A program made the translations under genes and the position numbers. The notes beneath the pieces are model-generated. The model worked only from the letters and a program-made list of their open reading frames with translations, had not been told where the DNA came from and did no database searches. Positions 25,021 through 33,817 of a stretch of 64,000 nt of DNA are shown piece after piece. The stretch covers positions 156,419-220,418 of the forward strand of contig NZ_JASBTN010000081.1 in the NCBI RefSeq assembly GCF_030148435.1, in the 5' to 3' direction. This DNA is from Aliiroseovarius sp. Its GTDB lineage: Bacteria > Pseudomonadota > Alphaproteobacteria > Rhodobacterales > Rhodobacteraceae. Numbering within the stretch: position 1 is the stretch's first letter; each line of letters begins with the position of its first letter.

Positions 25021-25049
25021 AATATAAGATGCCAGCGCGGCCCCGGCAA
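25021..25049 (-). promoter_or_regulatory. candidate sigma-70 promoter of trxC
   Basis: On the minus strand TTGCCG (25049-25044) and TATATT (25026-25021) are exactly 17 bases apart, in an unusually AT-rich gap between ghrA and trxC. This gives trxC its own transcript start about 35 bases before the ATG. Confidence 0.6.
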
Positions 25050-25053
25050 GGGG

Positions 25054-25983
25054 TCAATAGCCGGCTTTTCGATCCACGAGATACAGAAACGGTTCCCCCG
25101 CCTCACCGCGCCGAATATTCTCGGCAATCACCTTGGCCGCCGTGCCCGGGCGGGTTTCCGAGGCGATGTGCGGTGTGACCGTCACATTCGAATGCGCCCA
25201 ATAGGGATGGTCGTCGGGCAGGGGCTCGATGCGGAAGACGTCCAGCGTGGCATGGGCGATATGCCCGGTGTTCAGCGCGTCCAGCAGGGCGTCGTCGTCA
25301 ATCAGTTCCCCGCGTCCGGGGTTCACGATCCGTGCGCCCGTCGGCAGCATCGCAAGGCTGTGCGCGTTCAGGATGCTCTCGGTCGCGGGTGTCGCGGGCA
25401 GGAGCAGCACCAGGATGTCCGAATGCGCCAGAACCGCCTCCAGCCCGTCATCTCCATGGTGGCAGGTCACGCCCGCGACCGATTTGGGCGAGCGGCTCCA
25501 GCCCGCTACATCGAAGTTCAGCCCGGCCAGGGCCCGCGCGCAGGCCGTGCCCAATTCCCCCATGCCCAGCACGCCGATCCTGCGGTCGCGGGCCAGTGGC
25601 GGAATGTGCACCTGCCAGGCGGTATTCCGGCGGCAGATGTCCCGGTCCATGTCGAGGTGATAGCGCAACACATGACCGGCGACCCATTCCACCATGCCCT
25701 CGGCCAGACCCTCGTCGACCATGCGGGTCAGGGGCTGGGTCAGGCTGGTGTTGCCGACAATCTTTTCGACCCCGGCCCAGAGGCTCAGCACGCCTTTGGC
25801 GCGGGTAAAGGGGGCGAAATCGGCAACAGGCCCGTTCGGGGCGTAGATGATGTAATCGACCTCGGCCGGTGGCACATCGGTGGAAAGGTTTATGTCCAGG
25901 CCGGCCTGGGCAAAGGCCGCCCTCAGCGGTGCCTCGTAGGTCTCCCAGCGCTCCGGTCGGGCGGAGAACAGCACGTTGATCAT
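25054..25983 (-). CDS. ghrA: glyoxylate/hydroxypyruvate reductase A
   Basis: A 309-residue NADPH-type 2-ketoacid reductase of the GhrA group, shorter than typical D-2-hydroxyacid dehydrogenases and starting directly in a flavodoxin-like fold (MINVLFSARPERWETYEAPL). Motifs: substrate loop SLWAGVEKIVGN, Rossmann GVLGMGELGTACARAL, catalytic Arg in IVNPGRGELIDDDAL, Glu in DVFRIEPLPDDHPYW, His in TPHIASETRP. It reduces glyoxylate to glycolate and hydroxypyruvate to glycerate. It starts seven bases after the rodA stop, so it probably shares the rod-shape transcript. Confidence 0.93.
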   Translation of the reverse strand: MINVLFSARPERWETYEAPLRAAFAQAGLDINLSTDVPPAEVDYIIYAPNGPVADFAPFTRAKGVLSLWAGVEKIVGNTSLTQPLTRMVDEGLAEGMVEWVAGHVLRYHLDMDRDICRRNTAWQVHIPPLARDRRIGVLGMGELGTACARALAGLNFDVAGWSRSPKSVAGVTCHHGDDGLEAVLAHSDILVLLLPATPATESILNAHSLAMLPTGARIVNPGRGELIDDDALLDALNTGHIAHATLDVFRIEPLPDDHPYWAHSNVTVTPHIASETRPGTAAKVIAENIRRGEAGEPFLYLVDRKAGY

Positions 25984-25990
25984 CTAACCC

Positions 25991-27136
25991 TCACTTCTGT
26001 CTGGCCCTGTGCACATGGGCGCTTTGAACCAGTCCGAAGCCAAGCAGCAGCACCAGCATGGCCGAGCCGCCATAGCTGACCAGCGGCAGCGGCACGCCGA
26101 CCACCGGGGCCAGCCCCATTACCATGGCCATGTTCACCGCGAAGAACAGGAAAAACGTCATCGCGATGCCCAGGATCAGCAGCGACGAGAACCGGTCGCG
26201 GTTCTGCAAGGCCGACACGACGCAGAAAAAGAGGATCAGCACATAGAGCGCCAGCAGGCTTGCCGCGCCCACGAAGCCGAACTCCTCGGCCAGCGTGGTG
26301 AAGATGAAATCCGTGTGTTTCTCGGGGATGAAGTTTAGCCGCGACTGTGTGCCCTGCATGAACCCCTTGCCGGTCCAGCCGCCGGAGCCCAGCGTGATCT
26401 TCGACTGGGTGATGTTGTAGCCCGCCCCCAGGGGATCGCTGGCCGGATCCAGAAACGTGTCGATCCGCCGGTACTGATAGTTGTTCAAAAGCTGCCATTC
26501 CGTGCCACGGGACAGGATCACCGCAGTGACCAGCCCGACGCCCCCGGTGATCACCACGGCGAAGTACCACAGGCTGACACCGGCCAGCAGCATGACGGTG
26601 CCTCCACCTGCCACCAGCAGGATCGAGGTGCCCAGGTCCGGCTGACGCAGCACCAGGGCGGTGGGGATCACGATCAGGATCAGCGGAAGGGCGACCCAGA
26701 GCGGGCGCGAGACCTTGCTGACGTCCAGCCAGTCGTAATAGGCTGCCAGAAGCATCACCATGGCGATCTTCATAAGCTCGGAGGGTTGCAGGCGCATGAA
26801 GCCCAGGTCGATCCAGCGCTGTGCGCCCATGCCGCTGGCGCCCACAAGTTCGACCAGAACCAGCAAGGCCAGCCCGACCAGATACGCCAGTCCCGCCATG
26901 TTACGCCAGAACCAGATCGGCACCATGGCGGTGATGAACATGAGCACCATGCCCAGGGCGAAACGCTCCATCTGCGGGCGGGCCCAGAGGTCGAAATTCC
27001 CCCCCGCGACCGAATAGAGCATCAGAAAGCCGACGCTGCTCACCGCCGAGACCAAGAGCACCAGCACCCAGTTGATATAGAGCACTTTGCGCAGCCCGGT
27101 GGGCACGTGTTTGACCTTGTATTCAAGGTAGCTCAC
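25991..27136 (-). CDS. rodA: rod shape-determining peptidoglycan polymerase RodA
   Basis: A 381-residue SEDS-family membrane protein with about ten transmembrane helices. It polymerises lipid II into glycan strands during side-wall elongation together with PBP2. Conserved signatures include MLYSVAGG near the second helix, WIDLGFMRLQPSELMKIAMV, RQPDLGTSILL, NFIPEKHTDFIFTTLAEEFGFVG (catalytic loop region) and LPLVSYGGSAMLVLLLGFGL at the end. It overlaps the stop of mrdA by four bases, so translation is coupled. Confidence 0.97.
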   Translation of the reverse strand: MSYLEYKVKHVPTGLRKVLYINWVLVLLVSAVSSVGFLMLYSVAGGNFDLWARPQMERFALGMVLMFITAMVPIWFWRNMAGLAYLVGLALLVLVELVGASGMGAQRWIDLGFMRLQPSELMKIAMVMLLAAYYDWLDVSKVSRPLWVALPLILIVIPTALVLRQPDLGTSILLVAGGGTVMLLAGVSLWYFAVVITGGVGLVTAVILSRGTEWQLLNNYQYRRIDTFLDPASDPLGAGYNITQSKITLGSGGWTGKGFMQGTQSRLNFIPEKHTDFIFTTLAEEFGFVGAASLLALYVLILFFCVVSALQNRDRFSSLLILGIAMTFFLFFAVNMAMVMGLAPVVGVPLPLVSYGGSAMLVLLLGFGLVQSAHVHRARQK

Positions 27137-29076
27137 GACCGGGCCCTCCCTTCCGTCGGAGCCTGCGGTTCGCGCAACTCGAGCTTCTCGAAACGCGACC
27201 GGATCGTACCGCGCTGCGAAGACGGGTAGGCGGAGAGAGGGGGCAGGGCGTCGTAGTGGGCTTGCAGCAGGATATCGCGCGCGATCGGGGCCGCGACTGT
27301 CGAGCCGCCTCCGCCATGTTCGACAACCACGGCCACGGCAATGCGGGGGGCGTCGAATGGCGCGTAGCAGACAAAGAGTGCGTGGTCGCGCCGACCCCAG
27401 GGCAGATCCTCGTTGCTGATCACGCCGCGCGCACGTTCGGCGGTGGTGATGTTGCGCACCTGGCTGGTGCCGGTCTTGCCTGCCATGCGCAGACCCTCGG
27501 CCACAATGCGCGAACTGCCCGCCGTGCCACGCGGCGCGTTCACCACTTCGAACATGCCGTCACGGGCGAGGGCGAGGTGCTCGGGGTTGATGCCTTCCAA
27601 GGGGGTGGCGCCGCGAACTGGGGTCTCAACCCCGTCCACCGACCGGATCAGGCGCGGTTCGATCGCATTGCCGGACGCAATACGTGCGGTCATCACCGCC
27701 AGTTCCAGCGGCGTTGTCAGCACGAAGCCCTGGCCGATCGCGGCGTTCAGGCTGTCGCCAACAACCCAATCGCCCTTGCCGCTTTCCAGCTTCCAGGCTT
27801 TGGTGGGCATGACCCCGCTGACAATTCCGGTCAGGGGCAGATCGTGCCGGGTCCCCAGGCCAAGACGCCGGCCCATCTCGGAAATCCGGTCAATGCCCAC
27901 GCGTTGGGCCAGTTCGTAGTAATAGACATCACAGCTTTCGCGCAGCGATTTGATCAGGTCCGTACGCCCGTGACCCGACCGTTTCCAGCAGTGGAACCTG
28001 CGATCGTGCAACTCGATAAAACCGACGCAGTTGATCTGTTCTTCCGGAGTGATCAGCTCGGCTTCGAGCGCGGCCAGCACCGTGGCCATCTTGAAGGTCG
28101 AACCGGGCGGGTAGAGGCCGGAGGTGGATTTGTTGAAGAGCGGGCGATAGGGGTCTTCGTTCAACGCCTTGTAATCGCCGACCGAAATGCCGTGCACGAA
28201 CTTGTTCGGGTCATAGGTCGGGGCCGATCCGAGCGCCAGGATGTCTCCCGTAACTGTGTCCATGACCACGGCAGCGGCGCTTTCGCCCGCCAGTCGCGCC
28301 TGCACGAAGTTCTGCAGCGCATGGTTTACTGTCAGCTGGACGTTGGCGCCCGCGATGCCTTCTTCGCGGTTGAGCTCGCGCATGATGCGGCCAAAGACGT
28401 TCTTTTCCACCTCCCGCGTGCCCGCCTTCCCGCGCAGGTCGCTTTCGGCCTTGTTCTCCACCCCGATCTTGCCGATCTGGAACCGTGGCAGGCGCAGCAG
28501 CGGATCCTGATCATCAAGCCGGTTGAGGTCATAGTCCGATACCCGCCCGACATAGCCCACCACGTGAGCGAAGTCAGTGTCCAGCGGGTAGACGCGGCTG
28601 AGGCCCACCTCTGGCCGGATGCCGGGCAGGGCGGGGGCGTTCACGGCCACGCGCGACAGCTCCTCCCAGGTGACGCGATCGGCGATGGTGATCGGGTCGG
28701 CGGGCTTGCGCCTGGCCTGTTCCAGCGCCTCAGCCAGGTCCGTGGAGTCGAGGCGCAAAAGGCGGCCCAGATGTTGGGTTACTGCCTCGGCATCGCCGAC
28801 GTCCTCGCCGACCATGACCACGCGGTAGGTCTGTTCATTGCCTGCCAGAAGCACCCCCTTGCGGTCGAAGATCAGCCCGCGCGCGGGCGGGAGCAATTCG
28901 AAAGCGATGCGGTTTTCCTCGGCCAGCGTGCGATAGCGGTCGGCCTGATCGACCTGAAGGTAGCGCATGCGGCCCAGCAGCACCCCGGCAAAGCCCAGCT
29001 GGAGCCCGCCGACAAGCAGGCCCCGGCGCGAAATCAGGCGCACCGAGCGTTCGGTATCCTGGGGCGCGCGCCTCAT
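27133..29076 (-). CDS. mrdA: penicillin-binding protein 2 (elongation transpeptidase)
   Basis: A 647-residue class B PBP that cross-links new peptidoglycan in the elongasome. The ATG at 29076 gives a short cytoplasmic tail (MRRAPQDTERSVRLISRRG) and one transmembrane helix; in-frame codons upstream run antisense through mreD's region and are ignored. The transpeptidase domain has the Ser in YPPGSTFKMATVLAAL (SxxK), SCDVYYYELAQ (SxD/N box) and KTGTSQV (KTG box). Overlaps mreD upstream and rodA downstream by four bases each. Confidence 0.96.
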   Translation of the reverse strand: MRRAPQDTERSVRLISRRGLLVGGLQLGFAGVLLGRMRYLQVDQADRYRTLAEENRIAFELLPPARGLIFDRKGVLLAGNEQTYRVVMVGEDVGDAEAVTQHLGRLLRLDSTDLAEALEQARRKPADPITIADRVTWEELSRVAVNAPALPGIRPEVGLSRVYPLDTDFAHVVGYVGRVSDYDLNRLDDQDPLLRLPRFQIGKIGVENKAESDLRGKAGTREVEKNVFGRIMRELNREEGIAGANVQLTVNHALQNFVQARLAGESAAAVVMDTVTGDILALGSAPTYDPNKFVHGISVGDYKALNEDPYRPLFNKSTSGLYPPGSTFKMATVLAALEAELITPEEQINCVGFIELHDRRFHCWKRSGHGRTDLIKSLRESCDVYYYELAQRVGIDRISEMGRRLGLGTRHDLPLTGIVSGVMPTKAWKLESGKGDWVVGDSLNAAIGQGFVLTTPLELAVMTARIASGNAIEPRLIRSVDGVETPVRGATPLEGINPEHLALARDGMFEVVNAPRGTAGSSRIVAEGLRMAGKTGTSQVRNITTAERARGVISNEDLPWGRRDHALFVCYAPFDAPRIAVAVVVEHGGGGSTVAAPIARDILLQAHYDALPPLSAYPSSQRGTIRSRFEKLELREPQAPTEGRARS

Positions 29077-29618
29077 GTCGCGGCCTGTCGGCGCATGGCT
29101 TCGGCCTCGGCTGCCGTGATGCGGCGCACACCGAACAGGCTGGCCGACAGCAGCACAACGAGCGGGTAGATGGCCACCGTCATGAGCAGGCGCATGACCG
29201 ACAGCCCGACGCCGACCCGGTCGATGAAGAACAGGCCCAGAACCATGCGCTCGACCACCAGGACCGCGCTCAGGGCCACGGCGACCATGGCCCATTCCGC
29301 CGCGAAGGGCAGGTCGCGCATATGCGTCTCGCGGCGGCGCAGGAATTCAAACGCCAGCACGACCAGCGCAGTATGCAGGCCGGGCGGGCGCTGGAACAGC
29401 ATGTCGGTCAAAAGCAGCACCATGGCGATCAGCAGGACCGGCACGTAGTCCGGCCGTCGCATCACCCAGGCCGCGCTCAGTGCCAGAATCACGTCGGGGC
29501 CGGGAAAACGGCTGGGGCCGGGTTCCAGCGGCAGAAGGCGGGCAAAGATCACCAACGAACAGAGCGCCAGCAGCAACAGGGCGTAAAGCCAGCGATGCAG
29601 GGTCAGCCGGTCGATCAT
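29073..29618 (-). CDS. mreD: rod shape-determining membrane protein MreD
   Basis: A 181-residue integral membrane protein with five to six predicted helices (LYALLLLALCSLVIFARLLP, VLLIAMVLLLTDMLFQRPPGLH, MRLLMTVAIYPLVVLLSASLFG), the usual size of MreD. MreD is part of the elongasome scaffold together with MreC. Sequence conservation in this family is low, and the call rests on length, hydrophobicity and its fixed place between mreC and mrdA, with four-base overlaps on both sides. Confidence 0.93.
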   Translation of the reverse strand: MIDRLTLHRWLYALLLLALCSLVIFARLLPLEPGPSRFPGPDVILALSAAWVMRRPDYVPVLLIAMVLLLTDMLFQRPPGLHTALVVLAFEFLRRRETHMRDLPFAAEWAMVAVALSAVLVVERMVLGLFFIDRVGVGLSVMRLLMTVAIYPLVVLLSASLFGVRRITAAEAEAMRRQAAT

Positions 29619-30529
29619 CCGTCACCCTCCTCGGGCTCGGGGCCGGGAGCGGCGGGTTGGGGCGGTAGCGGGTTCGTGACTACAAGGGCACCGGGGTCGG
29701 TCACTGCTTCGGTCCCGTGGCTGCGCAGCACGCGCAGGAACTCCAGCCGTTCATAATCGGCCGCCAACCGCACCCGAAGGCGCCGGTCATTGCCCTGGGC
29801 CACGTGGCCGACCAGCAGGCCGGCGGGGAAGACGCCGCCGTCGCCGGAGCTGACCACCCGGTCGCCCGGGCGGACCAGGTCAGGCAATTCGATGAAGTCG
29901 ATGGGTGGAAAGATGGTATTGTCCCCGACCATCAGGGCGCGTTGACCCGAGGGCTGAATCGTCACCGGAATGCGCGAGTTGGTATCGGTCAGCAGGATGA
30001 CCCGGCTGGTCTGGTTGCCGACGCCGGAAATCCGGCCCACCAGGCCGATCCCGTCCATTGCCGCCCAGCCGTCCAGCACCCCGTCCCGTTTGCCGATGTT
30101 CAAGAGGACCGACTGGCGGAAAGGGGAGCCGCTATCGGCCAGCACCACGCCGGAAACGTAGGACAGGCGCGCATCCAGGCGCACGTTGTTCAGGTCCAGA
30201 AGGCGGGCGTTTTCCTGTTCGAGCTGGGTCGCGGCCTCTTTCCAGGCCTTCATCTGCTGAAGCTCGCGGCGCAGCTCCTGGTTCTGTTCGTAGATGCGCG
30301 CGTAGCTTTGGAAGCCCTCGATCATCTGGGACACCCTGGTGACAGGCACCAGCGCCCATTCGAAACTGGGCACCACCCGGTCTACCAGGTTTGCCCGCAG
30401 CCGTTCCACACGCGGGCTGTCGATACGCCAGAGCAGGAACAGGCCGATCAGGAACAGCATCAGAATCCCGACCAGAATGCGCCGGATCGGGCGGGTGTAT
30501 TCTTCGCTCTGACCTCGGTCGCGTGCCAT
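29615..30529 (-). CDS. mreC: rod shape-determining protein MreC
   Basis: A 304-residue bitopic protein: cytoplasmic tail, one transmembrane helix (RRILVGILMLFLIGLFLLW), a coiled coil (about residues 75-110, ELRRELQQMKAWKEAATQLEQENARL), and the periplasmic beta-barrel domain (SPFRQSVLLNIGKRDGVLDGW, GLVGRISGVGNQTSRVILLTD). MreC links the cytoplasmic MreB filament to PBP2. The C-terminus ends in a short Pro/Glu-rich tail. It follows mreB by 32 bases and overlaps mreD. Confidence 0.96.
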   Translation of the reverse strand: MARDRGQSEEYTRPIRRILVGILMLFLIGLFLLWRIDSPRVERLRANLVDRVVPSFEWALVPVTRVSQMIEGFQSYARIYEQNQELRRELQQMKAWKEAATQLEQENARLLDLNNVRLDARLSYVSGVVLADSGSPFRQSVLLNIGKRDGVLDGWAAMDGIGLVGRISGVGNQTSRVILLTDTNSRIPVTIQPSGQRALMVGDNTIFPPIDFIELPDLVRPGDRVVSSGDGGVFPAGLLVGHVAQGNDRRLRVRLAADYERLEFLRVLRSHGTEAVTDPGALVVTNPLPPQPAAPGPEPEEGDG

Positions 30530-30561
30530 CGGGCCTCCCGCCGCGGAGAATCAGGTTGGGA

Positions 30562-31858
<1,297 letters not shown>

Positions 31859-31897
31859 TAAAAAACGCGAAAAGCGCGAGGAGGGCCCGCGCTTTTC
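31859..31897 (-). terminator. rho-independent terminator of leuA
   Basis: On the minus strand GAAAAGCGCG (31897-31888) pairs with CGCGCTTTTC (31878-31869) around a nine-base loop, then GCGTTTTTT. It is 30 bases past the leuA stop and ends the transcript before mreB. Confidence 0.9.
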
Positions 31898-31926
31898 GGT
31901 GATTTTCAACCGGATACCGGTGGCGC

Positions 31927-33468
31927 TCAGACCGCGTCCGGCTTGGTCTTTTCACGGCGCACCAGCAGGTTGTTCAGCGCGTTCACATAGGCTTTGGCCG
32001 AGGCCACCACCGTGTCCGTGTCCGAGCTTTGCCCAGTGACGATCTTGCCGCTTTCTTCCATGCGCACCGAGACCGTGGCCTGGGCATCCGTACCCTCGGT
32101 CACAGCGTGTACCTGGTAGAGCTGCAGCCGCGCCTCATGCGGGAACAGGCCCTTGATCGCGTTGAAGGTCGCGTCCACCGGTCCATCACCGGTGGCGGTT
32201 TTCTGATGATCCACCCCGTCGATTTCCAGCGTCAGGTCCGCCGACTGCGGCGCCTCGGTGCCGCAGATCACGCGCAGGAACTTGACCTGGACGCGGTCAT
32301 TGGCGCTGTCCGTGCCATCGGTCATCAGCGCGATCAGGTCGTCGTCGAACACTTCCTTCTTGCTGTCCGCCAGTTCCTTGAACCGTACGAAAACATCCTT
32401 CAGCTGGTTGTCGCCCACGTCGAAGCCCAGATCCTTCAGCTTGGCATTCAGCGCGGCGCGGCCCGAATGCTTGCCCAGCGGCAGCGAGGTCCCGGCCAGG
32501 CCGATGTCCTCGGGGCGCATGATCTCGAAGTTTTCCGGGTTCTTCAGCATGCCGTCCTGATGAATGCCGCTTTCGTGTGCAAAGGCGTTCTTGCCGACGA
32601 TCGCCTTATTGAACTGCACCGGAAAGCCCGAGACCTGCGCCACGCGACGCGAGATGGCCATGATGCGCGTCGTGTCCACCTGGGTCTTGTAGGGCATGAT
32701 GTCATTGCGCACCTTCAGGGCCATCACGACCTCTTCCAGCGCGGTGTTGCCGGCGCGCTCGCCCAGACCGTTGATGGTGCATTCGATCTGACGCGCGCCG
32801 GCCTCGACCGCGGCCAGGGCGTTGGCAGTGGCCATGCCCAGGTCGTTATGGCAGTGGGTGGCGAAGGTGATTTCATCCGCCCCCGGCACGCGGTCGATCA
32901 GCATCCTGATCAGGTCGGCGCTTTCGCGCGGGGCGGTGTAGCCGACGGTGTCGGGGATGTTGATCGTGGTGGCCCCCGCCTTGATCGCGATCTCGATCAC
33001 CCGGCACAGGTAGTCATGTTCCGTCCGGGTCGCATCCATCGGCGACCATTGCACGTCATCGACCAGGTTGCGCGCGTGGCTGACGGTCTCGTGGATCAGG
33101 TCGGCCATCTCGTCCCGGGTCAGGTTCGGAATGGCGCGGTGCAGGGGCGAAGTGCCGATGAAGGTGTGGATGCGTGGGCGCGCGGCCTTGCGCACGGCCT
33201 CGGCGCAGCGGTCGATATCCTTGAAATTTGCGCGGGACAGCCCGCAGATGGTGGAATTCTTCGACTGGCGGGCAATATCGCTGACCGCCTGAAAATCGCC
33301 TTCCGAGGCGATCGGGAACCCGGCCTCGATGATGTCCACGCCCATCTCGTCCAGCATCTCGGCGATCTCGAGCTTCTCGTCATGGGTCATGGTCGCGCCC
33401 GGGCTCTGTTCGCCGTCACGCAGGGTTGTGTCGAAGATCAACACGCGGTCGGATTTGGAATTGGTCAT
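31927..33468 (-). CDS. leuA: 2-isopropylmalate synthase
   Basis: Condenses 2-ketoisovalerate with acetyl-CoA, the first committed step of leucine synthesis. The 513-residue enzyme has the HMGL-like TIM barrel (FDTTLRDGEQSPGATM with metal Asp and catalytic Arg; ATHCHNDLGMATAN with metal His pair; ECTINGLGERAGN), the linker, and the C-terminal LeuA regulatory domain that binds leucine (from about residue 375, TLEIDGVDHQKTATGDGPVD, QLYQVHAVTEGTDAQ). The ATG has only a weak ribosome site. Upstream is a leucine-rich leader peptide with nested hairpins, so expression is probably tuned by leucyl-tRNA supply, in addition to feedback inhibition of the enzyme. Confidence 0.97.
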   Translation of the reverse strand: MTNSKSDRVLIFDTTLRDGEQSPGATMTHDEKLEIAEMLDEMGVDIIEAGFPIASEGDFQAVSDIARQSKNSTICGLSRANFKDIDRCAEAVRKAARPRIHTFIGTSPLHRAIPNLTRDEMADLIHETVSHARNLVDDVQWSPMDATRTEHDYLCRVIEIAIKAGATTINIPDTVGYTAPRESADLIRMLIDRVPGADEITFATHCHNDLGMATANALAAVEAGARQIECTINGLGERAGNTALEEVVMALKVRNDIMPYKTQVDTTRIMAISRRVAQVSGFPVQFNKAIVGKNAFAHESGIHQDGMLKNPENFEIMRPEDIGLAGTSLPLGKHSGRAALNAKLKDLGFDVGDNQLKDVFVRFKELADSKKEVFDDDLIALMTDGTDSANDRVQVKFLRVICGTEAPQSADLTLEIDGVDHQKTATGDGPVDATFNAIKGLFPHEARLQLYQVHAVTEGTDAQATVSVRMEESGKIVTGQSSDTDTVVASAKAYVNALNNLLVRREKTKPDAV

Positions 33469-33486
33469 ATCTCTGGTCTTTCGTTG

Positions 33487-33571
33487 TTCTTAGCCGTTGG
33501 GGATATGGCGCGGGGGGCATGCATCCTCTGAGCGGTCGCGCCGAACGGCACGCTCAGAGGCGGCTAAGAAG
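33487..33571 (-). promoter_or_regulatory. nested leader hairpins upstream of leuA
   Basis: Read on the minus strand, CTTCTTAGCCG (33571-33561) can pair with CGGCTAAGAA (33496-33487), enclosing a second stem CCTCTGAGCG (33560-33551) with CGCTCAGAGG (33534-33525), itself topped by GCCG/CGGC. The first arm holds two of the leader's Leu codons, the second its stop codon, and the last arm ends 18 bases before the leuA ATG. No U-run follows, so control of translation or Rho access is more likely than a classic terminator. Confidence 0.65.
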
Positions 33572-33634
33572 AAGCAGCGCGTTCAGGCCCGCGAAAACGA
33601 GGGCCGAATTGGGGATATGCGTCTGCGGTGCCAT
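33554..33634 (-). CDS. leucine-rich leader peptide of leuA
   Basis: A 26-codon open frame, ATG to TGA, coding MAPQTHIPNSALVFAGLN followed by ALLLLSRL. Seven of 26 residues are Leu, with four in a row near the end, using CTG and three CTT codons; CTT is uncommon in this GC-rich genome. This is the design of an amino-acid-responsive leader peptide. There is no convincing Shine-Dalgarno sequence, but TATAGT (33647-33642) ends seven bases before the ATG, placing the transcription start at or next to the ATG. The message would thus be leaderless, as known for trpL leaders in alphaproteobacteria. Confidence 0.75.
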   Translation of the reverse strand: MAPQTHIPNSALVFAGLNALLLLSRL

Positions 33635-33641
33635 GGCCGCG

Positions 33642-33647
33642 ACTATA
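33642..33647 (-). promoter_or_regulatory. candidate -10 element for the leuA leader transcript
   Basis: TATAGT on the minus strand, seven bases before the leader ATG. The -35 region is poor (CTTTAA at 17-18 bases), so activation or a weak promoter is possible. Confidence 0.5.
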
Positions 33648-33682
33648 GCTGCGGCGACGCAGAGTTAAAGAGGTTTTTTGCG

Positions 33683-33723
33683 GGCTTTGCACCGCGGTTG
33701 CTTCGCGCGCTTTTGGCAAAGCC
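33683..33723. repeat. inverted repeat between MORN gene and leuA leader
   Basis: GGCTTTGC (33683-33690) and GCAAAGCC (33716-33723) form an eight-base stem around a 25-base loop. It lies about 95 bases past the MORN gene stop and may end or stabilise that transcript, but no U-run follows on the minus strand. Confidence 0.4.
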
Positions 33724-33817
33724 TATGTCACAACGCCCAACCAGAGGCGCCCGTCCCTGATGATCGACGATGGGCGGAAACGCCCCGTTTGCGGATGAAA
33801 CCTCGGCGGGGGGCGGC

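Noticed and set aside
32029..33531. A 500-codon plus-strand frame opposite leuA.
   Set aside because: Antisense shadow of leuA; no ribosome site or known domain.
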